In this document: positions 48,380 through 59,421 of the stretch, piece after piece
How positions within the stretch are numbered: position 1 is the stretch's first letter
Layout: the number at the start of each line of letters is the position of its first letter
From: Trichuris trichiura
Taxonomy: Eukaryota; Nematoda; Enoplea; Trichinellida; Trichuridae
Reading direction: 5' to 3'
DNA: 64,000 bases
NCBI GenBank assembly: GCA_037903355.1
Contig: JBAJFE010000012.1
Location: 186,001 to 250,000, forward strand
The notes under the pieces: generated by a model
What the model was told of the DNA's origin: nothing
What the model saw: the letters and a program-made list of their open reading frames with translations, nothing else
Databases searched by the model: none
Made by a program: the position numbers and the translations under genes

Positions 48380-50327
48380 GCTGCCGGTGGATCGGTAAAA
48401 AATGTTGTCAATGAACCGGCAAGACATTTTTACAAATTTAGAAACAGATTTATAAACATGCCACTTGACCATAACTTTGTAATGGGGCTTTAGAATATTT
48501 TTCATAACAGAGATGAAACCTACTAGGTTCATTGGATCTTTTTCATTCACCAGAGATGGCAGGGTTGATCATGGCCAGGCAGTCAGCGCTAAAATAAATA
48601 ATAATAATAATAATAACAACCGATTCGACGCAGGATAAACGGCTCGGCTTAAAAGAGGAGAAACGAGCTCAAAAGCTAACGCTTTCCTTTCATTAAAGAA
48701 AGCAGCATGAGATCAAGTACAAACCAAATACGGATTCCGTCTGAACCATTTTTCTTAGTCAATAAGACCTTTTGCTTTTAAACTACTGTAAAACCCCCGA
48801 AGATGACCACTCCTATATGGTGACTACCTCCATAAGTTGACTGAATTTTGGCCAGTTGATTTGTCCGCACGTTAGCCAAGCCACTTATACCTAATTCCTA
48901 TACGTTGACTACCTCCTATGTTGACCAGTTTTCCCCGGTCCCTTGGGTGGTCAACTTACTTTACTTTTACTGTGTCTAGAAGTATGAATGCAAACCATGC
49001 GGAACGAGCGAATGCAAAATGGGCTTTAAAGAAATGCAATGAGAAATAAAAGGAAATAAAACTGAAGCAAGAATTGACAGATTATAAGAACCTACTGAAA
49101 CGCGAACTGAAATGTACGGTACATTAGCCGAAAGCAGGTAAGATTATGGGAAATTTAAATTCCTGTTGCATATAGTACTTTTTAAGTCAAAACGACTGTA
49201 CACCACCTAAGCTTAAGCCTCAATGGATTCCTGTTTGGTCAGCTTGAGTGAATTCTTAAGCGGCCCAGTTACAGCGACTACGTCGAACTTTGGAAACGGC
49301 TTTGATTCTGCTGGACTAATAAAATGACGATGCAGCATCTACCCGATTTTTTAAATCAATTTTGACCTGAGCGTGCTTGCAACAAAAGAACAAGGGGTTC
49401 CTGCGGCTGCGCCGATAGTGAATCCTAAAATTCAAGTCCCTCTAAGGAGGCAGGGAAATAAACATTCCTCTTACGTCAGTCAGCACCGAGGGAGCGTCAG
49501 TGCGTTTTCGTAGCCTGCCTTCATTGATGTTGTCATCCTGGAGTAAGAGAACGAAGCGTCCTTTGAAACAGTATTTTCAAGTACAGTGGAGACCTTTTGC
49601 ACGCGTTACTGTTTTTTGAATCACAGTTCACAGTAATTGTATTAATAGTGCACGCGCTTTTAAGTACATCGTCGAATGCCATGGCAGTCGCAGAATGCTT
49701 ATGCCAGTTTAACCGTTTCCTATCTTTAGAAATAACAGAACTATGTTTTCAGCCTATTGAGCCAGTTCATGTAAGCCACAATCATCCTAAGTGTTACTGT
49801 TATAGAGTGCAGTTCTTACTAAGACAACTATTCTACGTCCAACTACACTAAAACAGAAAGCATGTACAAGTAGAAACATGCAGTCTTGCATACTACTACA
49901 GTTACGCTTTCAGTTTAAGCATAGCATTATATGCGAACCTTGCAAGTCTACGTACTTACTCTACCTAAGCCACACTGCGTAAATAGTGTACAAGCAAAAA
50001 AATTTTGTGGGGTTTGAATTTGAACATTTGCCGCCCACCGAGAGAAGTATGTAAACGATTAGGCTCATAGGGTTTCACTTAGAAATATGCAACCTAAACG
50101 TTGACTGTGCCATTTATGCTTACTGATATTGAGAGACCATGTTTGGCATTAATGATGAATATGCAACGCCTTTGGGACTTCTAATAAAAGTGACTTTGTT
50201 ACAGAATGTCCAACTCAACATTCACAGCTGTTCTGTTAGTTTTAATCACCGAATGATAAGCGCTCATTTTTCAGTATTGATTAAACGATGGCTCAAAGGA
50301 TGGATTGAAAATTTAGTGAAGGCATAG
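48380..50327 (+). pseudogene. Micro-exon gene relic F
   Basis: Recognisable pieces, in order: 48380-48418 (AAGGSVKNVVNEP) with donor GCAAGA in place of GTAAGA; 49753-49770, an 18-nt exon (PIEPVH) whose flanks match the 45-nt exon of gene D at 30446; at about 49932-49942 only the last dozen bases of a Cys exon, with its donor GT changed to GC; and 50275-50327, a last exon (LIKRWLKGWIENLVKA) ending at TAG where D continues with CAA. No signal exon was found and the Cys module is deleted, so it is not functional as a family member. Confidence 0.72.
48786..48972. mobile_element. MITE copy 4 (187 bp)
   Basis: Same family as copy 1 and nearly the same length, with CTGTAAAACCCC at the left end (A to T change at the second base) and ...TTTTACTG at the right. 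TA is preserved on the left and has changed to TG on the right. It lies between pieces of relic F. Confidence 0.8.
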
Positions 50328-52323
50328 CTGAAACACAGAACGCATCTCAAAAAAAAAAGTCGCCGTCTCAAAGCACGACTCTAAATAAGGGAACCTGTCA
50401 ATGTCATTAAAAATCCCACATCTGCTTTTCTGCAATAAACATTCGTCATGAAAACGTCTGTTTTCCTTAGCGGCAAAAAATTTGAAATTGTGCCTTTTCT
50501 TTTTGGCTGTTAAGCTGACACAGCGCGCCTCATTACTTCTCTGTAGACTAAGCGATAACTGGCAGCGGTCCTCAGAGTAATTATGCAACTATTAATACAA
50601 ACATAACATTCACAAATTGTTTCGGATACTCGCCTTTTACGGATTTTCAGCGGACAAGCTTTCCCGAAAGCTTCAGAGGCCTTTTCATCAAACGGGCTGC
50701 CCATCACAACGTATAGACATGAAAGCACATACCCTTACTATTAAAAGCCCTATGTTCAAAACTATGACATTCTAACAAAGCCAACGAGTCACTTAAGAGC
50801 CTTTTAGTCATGAAGATACCGTACTGCCAGTTCACTGCCAACACATAGTCTACGATATCTCTCTTCTCCATTCTTTTTATTTTCCTCTCTTGCGTCGCAT
50901 CTCTTTATCTCGCCTTTACAATATTAATCCTTTTCCTGATACACTGTTTTGATAACTTAGCACTTGATCAACTCTTCATGCGATCTTAGCTGGAAATGGA
51001 GCGCCGAACAATAGTTCCCCTGTAACTGTTAGTACCTGTGAGTACTGTTTCAAGTTATGAATGCGATACTGTGTACGTTCCAAAACAGGCTCAAGGAACT
51101 TTTTTTTCCTGCTGCTTCTGAGGAAGAGTTCATTTCGTAAAGACAGAAGAACTCATAAGCACTGCTTCAGGAACGGGAACTCAGCGAAAAACATGTACGC
51201 GTAGATTATTGACCATAAAAGCTATTTGACTCGATTGTTTTGATGAGTATCGCTACATCGTTTATCTCTGGATAGTTTCGCTATTAGCGTTACTCTCGCT
51301 TCGCTTATCCTATTTTTACAATATTCTGCAGCGCCCGGTTGTTTACTCTATCACCTAAACCAGACAGGTTATACTTTGGTTACTATGAGACAGAAATGGG
51401 CAACTTTTCCAAAGCAAAACACACCTACTTAAGAGTGTCTCTTTAAGAACGTCAAAAGGTAAATGCGCGAGAATACTGTAATTGAGCGTGACGCGCCGTT
51501 TTTCGGCAACTGCTGCTCGCAGGCGCTGTTACTCATGATTGTCGGCAATATTCTTGCCTTCCTCTTTAACATGCCGACTATTAAGCCGAACCATTCACCT
51601 CTTCAACTATTGGCTAATATTTTTTACCATATGAATAACTAAAACCCAAATAGCGCGTAAACAAGTTCGTTAGCATTCTTGGGATACTCGGCTATCGAGT
51701 CAACATTTCTTACTAACTTATCCTCATTGTATTACAGCTTAGACTCGTCCTGATTAATACAGCTCCCAAGTATGCCGCTATATGCGATGATCTTAGAGCT
51801 AAGACAGGTGACCATTACTATTATTATTATTGTGAACTGCATCGATCGAAGAATCGGTTAGCAGGTTTGCAGATTTACAGTAAGGTTAAAAAGAAAGAAA
51901 TTGCGGCAAGACAATATTCGTTTGAAAGAGATAATGATTAAACTAATTAAATAACCATTTATTAACGCCCGAACTGTGCCATTGCAGCATTTTAACTTTC
52001 GGTCATTTCATCTTACAACGAATCTATTCAAATTTACATACTCCATAATATTAACCCCATTTGTAAGCTCATGTTGCCGACGCGATCATTTTTTTAACGA
52101 TAAAAACGTGACGGTCGACCTATACAACAGCAAGAATTTTGCTACTTAAAACGCACATTGACCCTTCCCGTTCAAAGTGGCTACGCTTGCGTGCATACTT
52201 ATAAATGGCGTTATGACGTCTATAATTGACGCTTAAAGAAAATTTAATTAAAAGAATTGGGCACAAGCTCAAAAACTGAATAGTTGGAATTAAAACGATC
52301 GATAGGCAACGCCGCCGCGAAAC
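50328..52323. other. Intergenic between the micro-exon cluster and the PAIP1-like gene
   Basis: No gene recognised. The first part still resembles the sequence downstream of gene D. Confidence 0.5.
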
Positions 52324-53574
52324 TCACTTCTTTGACGCTTGCATTTGCAGGAATTCCTCGTACGCTTCCGCTATTATATCGTCTTCGGATAAAACGCCGT
52401 CAGCAATTAACTCTTCGTCTCTACACTGCTGCTCGGCTTCGTCTAAAAACTCACTCTCTTCGTTGGTCAATGGCACTCCGTCCGGTCCATAATAGGTGGT
52501 CGAGTCGCACTGCTCAAGCACAATGTTAGCCGCTTTTTCGGCAATATCTTTTGCCCAAGCGCACGCTTCCTCCGGCGACAACATTTGCAAGGAACTTTTT
52601 TCCCACTGCGATCTTGCCTTTACCAAAGATTCCAACGCCGGCACAACGCACAGCGACAGACCATCGATCGAGGCGATCTCTTGCAAACGATCGAACAAGC
52701 TTTGCAGTTCATTGGGAGCGTAATGTTGCAAATATGCCCCGCAGCATTTAAGAGCGCTTATGCAACATTTCACATTCACTTCGGATGGAAACTTCAACAG
52801 GTCGTCCAGGAGTAGCAGTAAATTATTGCGCAGCGCTTCAATCGGCCTTCCATCGTCCAAAAGTTGTAGGTATAGTTCAGCCATGAATAGGACAAAGTTG
52901 TGCAACTGAGCCAGCAACGCGGGTTCCGTCAGCATGGTAAAACGAGCATCCACGGTAGCCTGACATCGCTCCAATAGCACTTTGCGGAACATACCCGACG
53001 CCCCTTCTCTGCCGGCAAAAAATCTTAGATTAAAGTGGGTGCATAATCGAGCAGCATGGTAGCTAAAATGCGGATAAGACAAGCATATTTCAAAGAACTT
53101 ATCCATGACAGCCATCAGGTCACGCTCAGAACGAACTACACAGTTCATCTGACTGGAAATCTGATGGGAAATAATGTCGAAGTTTCCCGGCTCCATGTAC
53201 AGATGGGACAACCAGTTGACAAGCTCCCATAAAAAGCATTGCAATTGGTCATTGGGCTGCTCACTTTGCTGCGGACCTTCGTCCATTGCTTGCTGACGTC
53301 GCACCGCTAAAGGAATGAACTCCGGAGCATCGAGGCGCCATTGGAATGACGGGGAAAGTCGCTGCATTTGCCTTCCCTCGGTAGCATTGTTTAAGTTCAT
53401 TGTTGTCAACTGATGGCTCAAGTTTTCATTCTTTCTGTCGCCAGCAGTTTCACCATAGCGAACCCAATGGCTTCCATTCTGATGGTCGTTTACAATCGAG
53501 GTTCGCGAACCTCGAGGAAGCGAAACGGGCGGCGGCGGTGACATATATGCGTTATGCGGACCGTATGCTTGCAT
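52324..53574 (-). CDS. PAIP1-like poly(A)-binding-protein-interacting protein
   Basis: A single uninterrupted 416-residue frame. PAIP1 proteins bind PABP and the eIF4A/eIF3 machinery and promote translation through mRNA circularisation in the cytoplasm. Residues about 73-90 hold a PAM2-like motif (LDAPEFIP core), which in this family contacts the MLLE domain of PABP. A helical MIF4G-like domain follows at about 110-330 (CFLWELVNWLSHLYMEPGNFD at its start), and the C-terminus is acidic and ends DDIIAEAYEEFLQMQASKK, like the PAM1 region. The N-terminal 70 residues are Pro/Asn-rich and look disordered. The start is the first ATG of the frame. The gene points away from the small gene at 54005, and the 430-bp gap may hold a shared promoter. 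Base composition is GC-richer than its surroundings, as expected for real coding sequence. Confidence 0.85.
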   Translation of the reverse strand: MQAYGPHNAYMSPPPPVSLPRGSRTSIVNDHQNGSHWVRYGETAGDRKNENLSHQLTTMNLNNATEGRQMQRLSPSFQWRLDAPEFIPLAVRRQQAMDEGPQQSEQPNDQLQCFLWELVNWLSHLYMEPGNFDIISHQISSQMNCVVRSERDLMAVMDKFFEICLSYPHFSYHAARLCTHFNLRFFAGREGASGMFRKVLLERCQATVDARFTMLTEPALLAQLHNFVLFMAELYLQLLDDGRPIEALRNNLLLLLDDLLKFPSEVNVKCCISALKCCGAYLQHYAPNELQSLFDRLQEIASIDGLSLCVVPALESLVKARSQWEKSSLQMLSPEEACAWAKDIAEKAANIVLEQCDSTTYYGPDGVPLTNEESEFLDEAEQQCRDEELIADGVLSEDDIIAEAYEEFLQMQASKK

Positions 53575-54004
53575 TAACGACGTTTAAGATTGTTTGCTAT
53601 CAATGTTCAGCCGAATATCTGCAACCAAAAGCAAAAATCGTTCACCAATAACGCTTTGAACAAACCGGCAATACGCGTGACGAGAAAATGCGAAATGCCA
53701 GCTGCACAATTAATGAAAGCCAACTTATGAACAGTCTGGGTTCTCACTAAGCTTATGTCTACAAGAAATCGACGTAACACCAAAGCAAGCTAGACAAAAC
53801 TAAAACGACCATATAGGCAAGGCTGGAAAACCAAATGAGCCTAAAAATAGCATAGGACACCAAGACGACCAATGCGTCTGCGCGGAAAAAGAAAAGGAAG
53901 CGTGATGCGTAGAGCTGAAGATTTCAGCTAACGCCATTAACAGATCAACAAAATGGACTGGCGCGAAATGTGTACGCGGACCTATTTTTGCGTACAATAC
54001 GTTG

Positions 54005-54238
54005 ATGTTCAGGAAGGCGGTTTTACAAAGTAGGCTGGCAAATTCAGCCTGCCAACGCTGCCCGGTCTTTGTTGAACGTTGGACGAAAGCCACTCACCAC
54101 CGAATCAAGTCGGTCCCGCCGAAACCTTGTCAAGGTAACGTGATTTTCAGGCGGGCTACCTCCGCCGAGAACAGCGTACCTTTTGATCAGTTAAAACGCG
54201 TTGACAAACAACTTCTCCGACAAGACAACATACTGTAG
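54005..54238 (+). CDS. Small putative mitochondrial protein (77 aa)
   Basis: The frame starts MFRKAVLQSRLAN, continues with many Arg and Lys and few acidic residues for about 50 positions, and ends VDKQLLRQDNIL. The N-terminus looks like a mitochondrial targeting sequence. I do not recognise the family. A GTAACG...TTTTCAG segment at about 54136-54150 resembles an intron but is far too short to be one. Divergent from the PAIP1-like gene. Confidence 0.42.
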   Translation: MFRKAVLQSRLANSACQRCPVFVERWTKATHHRIKSVPPKPCQGNVIFRRATSAENSVPFDQLKRVDKQLLRQDNIL

Positions 54239-55243
54239 ATTGAAGGAAGCAACATGCTTATAACAGTACTAATTCGTACCTGCACGTCCAATATAGTTTT
54301 CAGCACTACTCTCGTAAGAGCGGGCGTAAGGTTTTGCTATTCAGCTGATTGAAATTTTTCACCGAAGAACATTTTGCATTTTTATTGGCCAGCGGTTGAA
54401 AGTTTTTAAGTTAAATTTCTGGAAAAGTAAGATTTTCCGAAAAGTTTTTTGCGCTTGTAAGCGTGCTTATATACGCGCCACCATAATTTTTTCATTTATT
54501 CATAGCCAGTGAACTGCGAAAAATAGCTGAATTTGTTAATCTTGTAGGAACTGCATCTTGCAACCGTACCTTACTGTATAATAGCTCCTACTTATCGCAA
54601 TTTCCTGTCGTTCCTTCGTAGTATATTTCTGTTTCCCCTCGTTGTAAAGAACAATTAAGCGAGTTCCAGCTAACCTAACTTTTTGAAGAAAAAAACATTT
54701 TCAATGTTTTTGGTGAGTGTAACCGTGGTGTACTCGTCATCGTTTACTCGGAACCGGAAGAAAACTGTTTGCTTTTTTTGTCAGAGATTTTTCTGGGTGA
54801 TAAACTGGTTGAATAAGTTTTAATAAGTAGTATGCTGACCCGCGGAACGTGACATGCTCTATCTGACGTCAGTATTAACCCCAATGAAAGACTTGTAATG
54901 ATCCGTTGTTCCCGATGATAGGGAATTGAATCTGCTGTGTGATATTGGCCGGACGGGCATGGGCGTATGAAGTATCTTTCGCCCCATGTAGACGAGGACA
55001 GGCGAAGAGCCGTGGCCCTGCTACGCAATCAGACGAGGTGAGGGTGAACCCGCCAGCCCCAGCCCCCCTATTTTGAGTTCGGCACTACCAACTGTATGGG
55101 TAATTGCTAATGGAGTTGAACACTGTGCGTCAGTGAACGTCATGAGGCTGTGTAGTGAACAGTTAACCTCTGGGATGTCGTCACAAAGCTTCCTTATTAT
55201 TGGCTGCTGGTTTACGATGGCATCATCGTCATTTGTGCAGGCC
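54239..55243. other. No gene recognised
   Basis: Short ORFs at 54744-55028 and 55021-55245 on the minus strand carry no recognisable domain. GC content rises towards the J-domain pseudogene. Confidence 0.45.
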
Positions 55244-55529
55244 AACGATATGTATTTTGGAACGCGGTGTCTTTATGCAGTTCTGGGTCTACAAAGAGGC
55301 GAATCAGTTTCCTCCAAACAAATAGCAGGAGCATATAGCAACACGGTAGTGGTCTACCACACCGAAAACTACGACAATGGTAATAAAGCAGAAGCAACAA
55401 AAAGAATTCTATTTGGCATGTAGAGCTTTCACTGTTTTGCGTGACGATGAGAAATGGGGAAATTGCTTCAAAACAGATACACCGTACACTATCTGCCCAT
55501 GGCGGCCATTTTATAGCCATATTGCTTGA
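55244..55529 (+). pseudogene. J-domain (DNAJC25-like) pseudogene
   Basis: The frame reads CLYAVLGLQRGESVSSKQIA, as in J-domain helix I, then AYSN and VVYHTENYDNGNKAEA, where a functional protein would have HPD; here it is HTE. After NKAEA one extra A shifts the frame. The second frame continues QKEFYLACRAFTVLRDDEK, which is helix III/IV of the domain, and later FYSH, a word typical of the DNAJC25 type. DNAJC25 proteins are membrane J-proteins of the ER. Loss of HPD and the frameshift both argue for a pseudogene. No introns are seen, so it may be a retrocopy. Confidence 0.6.
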
Positions 55530-56799
55530 AAGAAGGGCTTACATGAAAATATTGGTCTACAACGACGCTATGTTTTGCAGCCAGCTGTTCTCCAGCCTAA
55601 TGAAAAAGGTATGCCTGTTTCGATGTGCGTGTTCACCTTCCCATAATGGTATAATGGAAAAGTGAATTCAAACGATATGGTTGATAGCCTCTTGAGAGAA
55701 TTGGTCAGTCGATAAGGCGGTTTCCCGTCTACTAGTTGATGCTCCTGGATGACCGCTCTGCTGCTACTGTCTCGTCAACGCTGTTTGTCAGTATCCTGTA
55801 CGATTCTCTGACATTTACCAAGTCGTGGACGAAGATCTGGAATTGAACTGCCCGTATATGCTTGGCGGTAAAATATGGACGAAACTTTTCGCCGGGCTAT
55901 TTGGCTTTCAGTATTACCGATGCAAAATCGCAGTCGCCGTGGTTTCCAGCAAGGGCAGAACAGGCTGGTCTCCCGCGTTTATCAGACAGTAGAGCGCATA
56001 AACTAGATACCCATTTTTTTAAAATTCACATTCGTCAACTGTTACGTTGGTTTATCATTCGCCCGAGTATAGTCTGCTGATAAGAAGTCTCGCCACATTG
56101 TTCTTTTAAAAAATACGCTTACAAATAAACTTCTCACCAAAAATGGAAGCAGAATCAAAGCTGCCATTCTTCTTAAATAGTGTTGGTGGCGCAAAAGTAA
56201 CAAGGATCCTTTTGGGTATACCGCCTGCGCGTAAAAAACTGTAGCGTCTCCTACTTCATCAGCGGTAGGTGTTCCTTCTGGAAGTTATTAACGCTGCCTA
56301 TATTACATTATTTGAAATAGTTTTAATCATAGCCGCTTTTTCATTTGAAAAAGTACTCTTTTTTAAAGGCTTCAGCTCAGTGGTTGGCAGGGTAATATTG
56401 CAATTAATCCAACGAAGTTAGGGCCCTCTATTCATACGCAAAGTTTGCTCCTCGTCAAGCGCCCTCTTCGAATTTCGCAGGGCAAACATTGCTTGACAAA
56501 GTCCATTAAGGTGAAAAACTACATAACCATATTTGTCGGGTTTTTAAGTGTACATTTTCGTTTATGCAAACATATCGATCTAACAAGAAAGCGTATATTG
56601 AAGCTGGCTTACCGGAGTGGAAATGGAACAACTAAAGTACGGCTTTTCGGTCCCTGTTATGTTTACCAACTTGAAAAGGTGGATCACATGCAAAGCGGCA
56701 ATGAGAGATAGCGTGTAGCCTTCAGCGACAAGCTGGTCACCAATCTCGATATATGTAGGGCAAAGTGGCATTCCGTGCTATGATAAAAAGCATTCTGGT
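55530..56799. other. No gene recognised; possible 5' exons of the receptor
   Basis: Sequence upstream of the receptor frame. A signal-peptide exon for that gene would be expected here but I cannot identify one. Confidence 0.35.
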
Positions 56800-58107
56800 T
56801 TGCTCCCAACAAGTGATGACATGAATTCGTCTGTCATAAGAGTAGGAGTATCTTCATGGGATCAAATGCATCCGGAGTGCGTAGACTTGTTACAGGGTAA
56901 AACGAGATGTCGACCCGGACCTGAATTGGATATTCTTCAGCTGGCTGCTACGATGCTCAACATGACAATAAGTTTCGTCCATTCGGCAGAGAAAGGATGC
57001 GGCTTAAGCAGAGACAATGGAGCATCGTGGACATCCCTGATGGGAATGCTGAGCAGAAATGAAATTGACGTTACGGGAAACATATGCTATTTGATGGAAG
57101 ATAGGTTGTCCATGTTCGGCGCTAGCAGGCCTGTATGGTATAGCTACCAAGCATTTTTAATCAAAAAATTGGACCCGCCAAGCATAAGGTTCAAGGCACA
57201 GGCTCCATTTGATTTAAGGGCCTGGCTAGTCATTATAGGTTGCGTAATCGCATGCGCTGTAGTTGAAGCTGCAAAGGAACTTCCTGAGAAAGGAGCAACA
57301 CTGTCCATACGGAACGGCATTTCTTTAACTTGGCAAACGTTCATGCTTTTCGCTAGACCGCCTAAAGAGGTCATATGGATTTTCGGCACTTTTTTCTTTA
57401 CTTTACTTAAGATATACTATACAACATACGTTCTTGCTTCGCTACTTTATCCCGCGGGAGTTCAACGTCCTTTCACCAATATTGTGGAACTTGCTGACTT
57501 GCTCGAATCAGGCGAATATCGCCTGCTGCATTATCATCCGGCAAAGTTTTTACGTTTCGAATTTTGTCCGCCTGAAACTTGTTTACAGCTGACAAGGGCG
57601 GTTCAAAGCAAAGGCATATACTACGTGAACGATTCAAGTCCACATCGGCTGCTGCAGTCGCTGATAGACAACAACAACTTAGTACTGATAAGCACGGAGA
57701 TTACTCTTGAATTCTACCTTTCAAAATTTCTCCAAAGAGATAAGCTCTGGCTTATTAGGGATAACATTTTCCTGCAGATGAATTCCTACTTTTGGCGACT
57801 GGATTTTCCAATGCGCAAGACGCTGGATCAAGCTTTGACTACAATAGGCAGTTACAAGATGAACGTGCTGAAGCGTTACGTTGACTCGGCAGTAACGAAA
57901 AGCAACAAGCATCCCCAAGTAAGAGCGCAGGTGTCCCCTTATACGCAACTTCGCGCCGACCATGGAAAAAACCTTTTCATACAATACAGCGTGGCTGTTG
58001 CCATCTCCGTCGCTGTATTTCTAATGGAACTTCTTTGGGCGTCCATCCAAAAATGGCTGAAGTACTGGTCAAGAAAACGCTCGGACGGCATCGATCTAAC
58101 TCGTTAG
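56800..58107 (+). CDS. Ionotropic glutamate-receptor-like channel, divergent, N-terminus uncertain
   Basis: The open frame has 435 codons; the first ATG is at 56821 and the frame enters from upstream. Order: ligand-binding lobe S1 (about 12-125, with PGPELDILQLAATMLN and an FGASRPVWYS block), membrane segment M1 (about 141-157), a re-entrant/pore region and M3 (about 190-217), S2 (about 225-385) and M4 (about 393-413), then a short basic tail. This is the Lig_chan layout, without the large amino-terminal domain. The usual SYTANLAAF gate motif of M3 is replaced by YYTTYVLASLL, as in divergent IR/GLR-like subfamilies. No signal peptide is visible, so a 5' exon is probably missing. It may be a chemosensory or orphan receptor of the plasma membrane; the ligand is unknown. 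Confidence 0.75.
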   Translation: MLPTSDDMNSSVIRVGVSSWDQMHPECVDLLQGKTRCRPGPELDILQLAATMLNMTISFVHSAEKGCGLSRDNGASWTSLMGMLSRNEIDVTGNICYLMEDRLSMFGASRPVWYSYQAFLIKKLDPPSIRFKAQAPFDLRAWLVIIGCVIACAVVEAAKELPEKGATLSIRNGISLTWQTFMLFARPPKEVIWIFGTFFFTLLKIYYTTYVLASLLYPAGVQRPFTNIVELADLLESGEYRLLHYHPAKFLRFEFCPPETCLQLTRAVQSKGIYYVNDSSPHRLLQSLIDNNNLVLISTEITLEFYLSKFLQRDKLWLIRDNIFLQMNSYFWRLDFPMRKTLDQALTTIGSYKMNVLKRYVDSAVTKSNKHPQVRAQVSPYTQLRADHGKNLFIQYSVAVAISVAVFLMELLWASIQKWLKYWSRKRSDGIDLTR

Positions 58108-58936
58108 TCATTGCGGGGTGAGCGATTCTTGTTTTTTCCAACTTTGGCAATAAATCGATAATGAGTTCTAGCGAAAGCAGCTTAAAAATTTTGGCGCAAA
58201 AAATCAAATCTTGTTTTTATCCCACACCTGCTGTTAGCTGTCAAACGACTTGAAGCCTTTTGTATACGTTTAAGAGAAATCTCTGTTGTGAATTCTAGTA
58301 AAGTGTTTGTTTGCACTATTGAGAACGCACTTTCAACGTACATTTCGTGACTGTTCTGCTCTTATTTGGTTTTTGCCATGCGAGTAAAGCTGAGCAGTAG
58401 GAAGTGACCATTACTGTAAAATTTTGCGCTACTTTGGCAAGTGATTCGCGGGCTAACTTGATCATAGTTTTGTTTCGCCTGCTAAATTAAAGAAATACAA
58501 GGAGAAATACTGGCAAGATTCGTCAAACAACATCTTCATAATTAAGCGCTGAAAAGTCTATTAAATATTTGACGCCGATAACTAATACTCCGCTCTTCGC
58601 AAATAAAGTTATCAATTTATGCTAAGTTCTTACACGTAACAATGAACACTTTACGTGATATAAAATATGATTAGCAGCTATGGTATTGGACAAATGATTC
58701 AAATGGATATGTACGTCTGTCAACATCGATACTAATAGGCGGTAAAGGACAAGAAAGTCTTTCAGCAGTGCTGCTGTGCTTCAACGAAGTCTAACGAACA
58801 GTATCTGCGCTTGTTACGTATGCAACTTTCGAATTAAGCTTAAACAATACCGAAATCAACGGTACAATAGCCATTGAGTGAAACCTTAATTATCTGAACT
58901 ATACTGACAGGGAACTGTATTGGTTCGAATACTTAA
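58108..58936. other. Spacer between the receptor gene and PLE copy 2
   Basis: No gene, repeat or RNA recognised. Confidence 0.5.
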
Positions 58937-59031
58937 AGCTTTTCTGTTGAAAACATGATGCTTTTGTACGAGAGCGTGTGTTTTCATATTGAAAATATCT
59001 TTATTACGGATTCTCTCCCGTTGAGAAGTAA

Positions 59032-59421
59032 AATAAAAAGATTTTTTTTCATGTTTTCAAGACTAAAAAGGGTGAGTACGGTACACCCCTTCTGTCAGCT
59101 GCACGACATTTGGAACACACACGTGTTAAAGCAGGACTCACACAGGGTCAACTAACTTTCCTGCTTAAATGTAGAGACCATGGAATTTTACCCAATTGCT
59201 TCAAGCTAAAATGGGTCCAGTATGTAGATAATCAAACCAGAAGAATCTTATTCACGGCTGGATTATCGCTACTACGAAATGTTATAAGAAAACACAAATC
59301 CACTCTAGCAAGACTACGAGCAGATTACATTTGCACGCTGGATTTCCTCAGAACATGGTTACACAAAAATATTTACGAAATCCTGATCAATCACGTGGAA
59401 CTCACCACAAGCATGTACTAA
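59032..59421 (+). pseudogene. PLE copy 2, N-terminal ORF cut off by a frameshift
   Basis: The frame is open from 59032 and reads HVFKTKKGEYGTPLLSAARH, then LEHTRVKAGLTQG, a Lys/Arg-rich region and a stop at 59419-59421. It corresponds to copy 1 positions 3130-2742. A 22-bp deletion relative to copy 1 just before the stop shifts the frame, separating it from the reverse transcriptase. No in-frame ATG is seen before the conserved part, so the start is unknown. Confidence 0.75.

Noticed and set aside
49390..49513. Coding-like stretch reading APIVNPKIQVPLRRQG
   Set aside because: No clear acceptor or partner exon; could be chance or a fragment of an unknown gene.
59331..59420. First 30 codons of the long PLE copy 2 frame
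   Set aside because: They are the other-frame shadow of the N-terminal ORF, as shown by alignment with copy 1.
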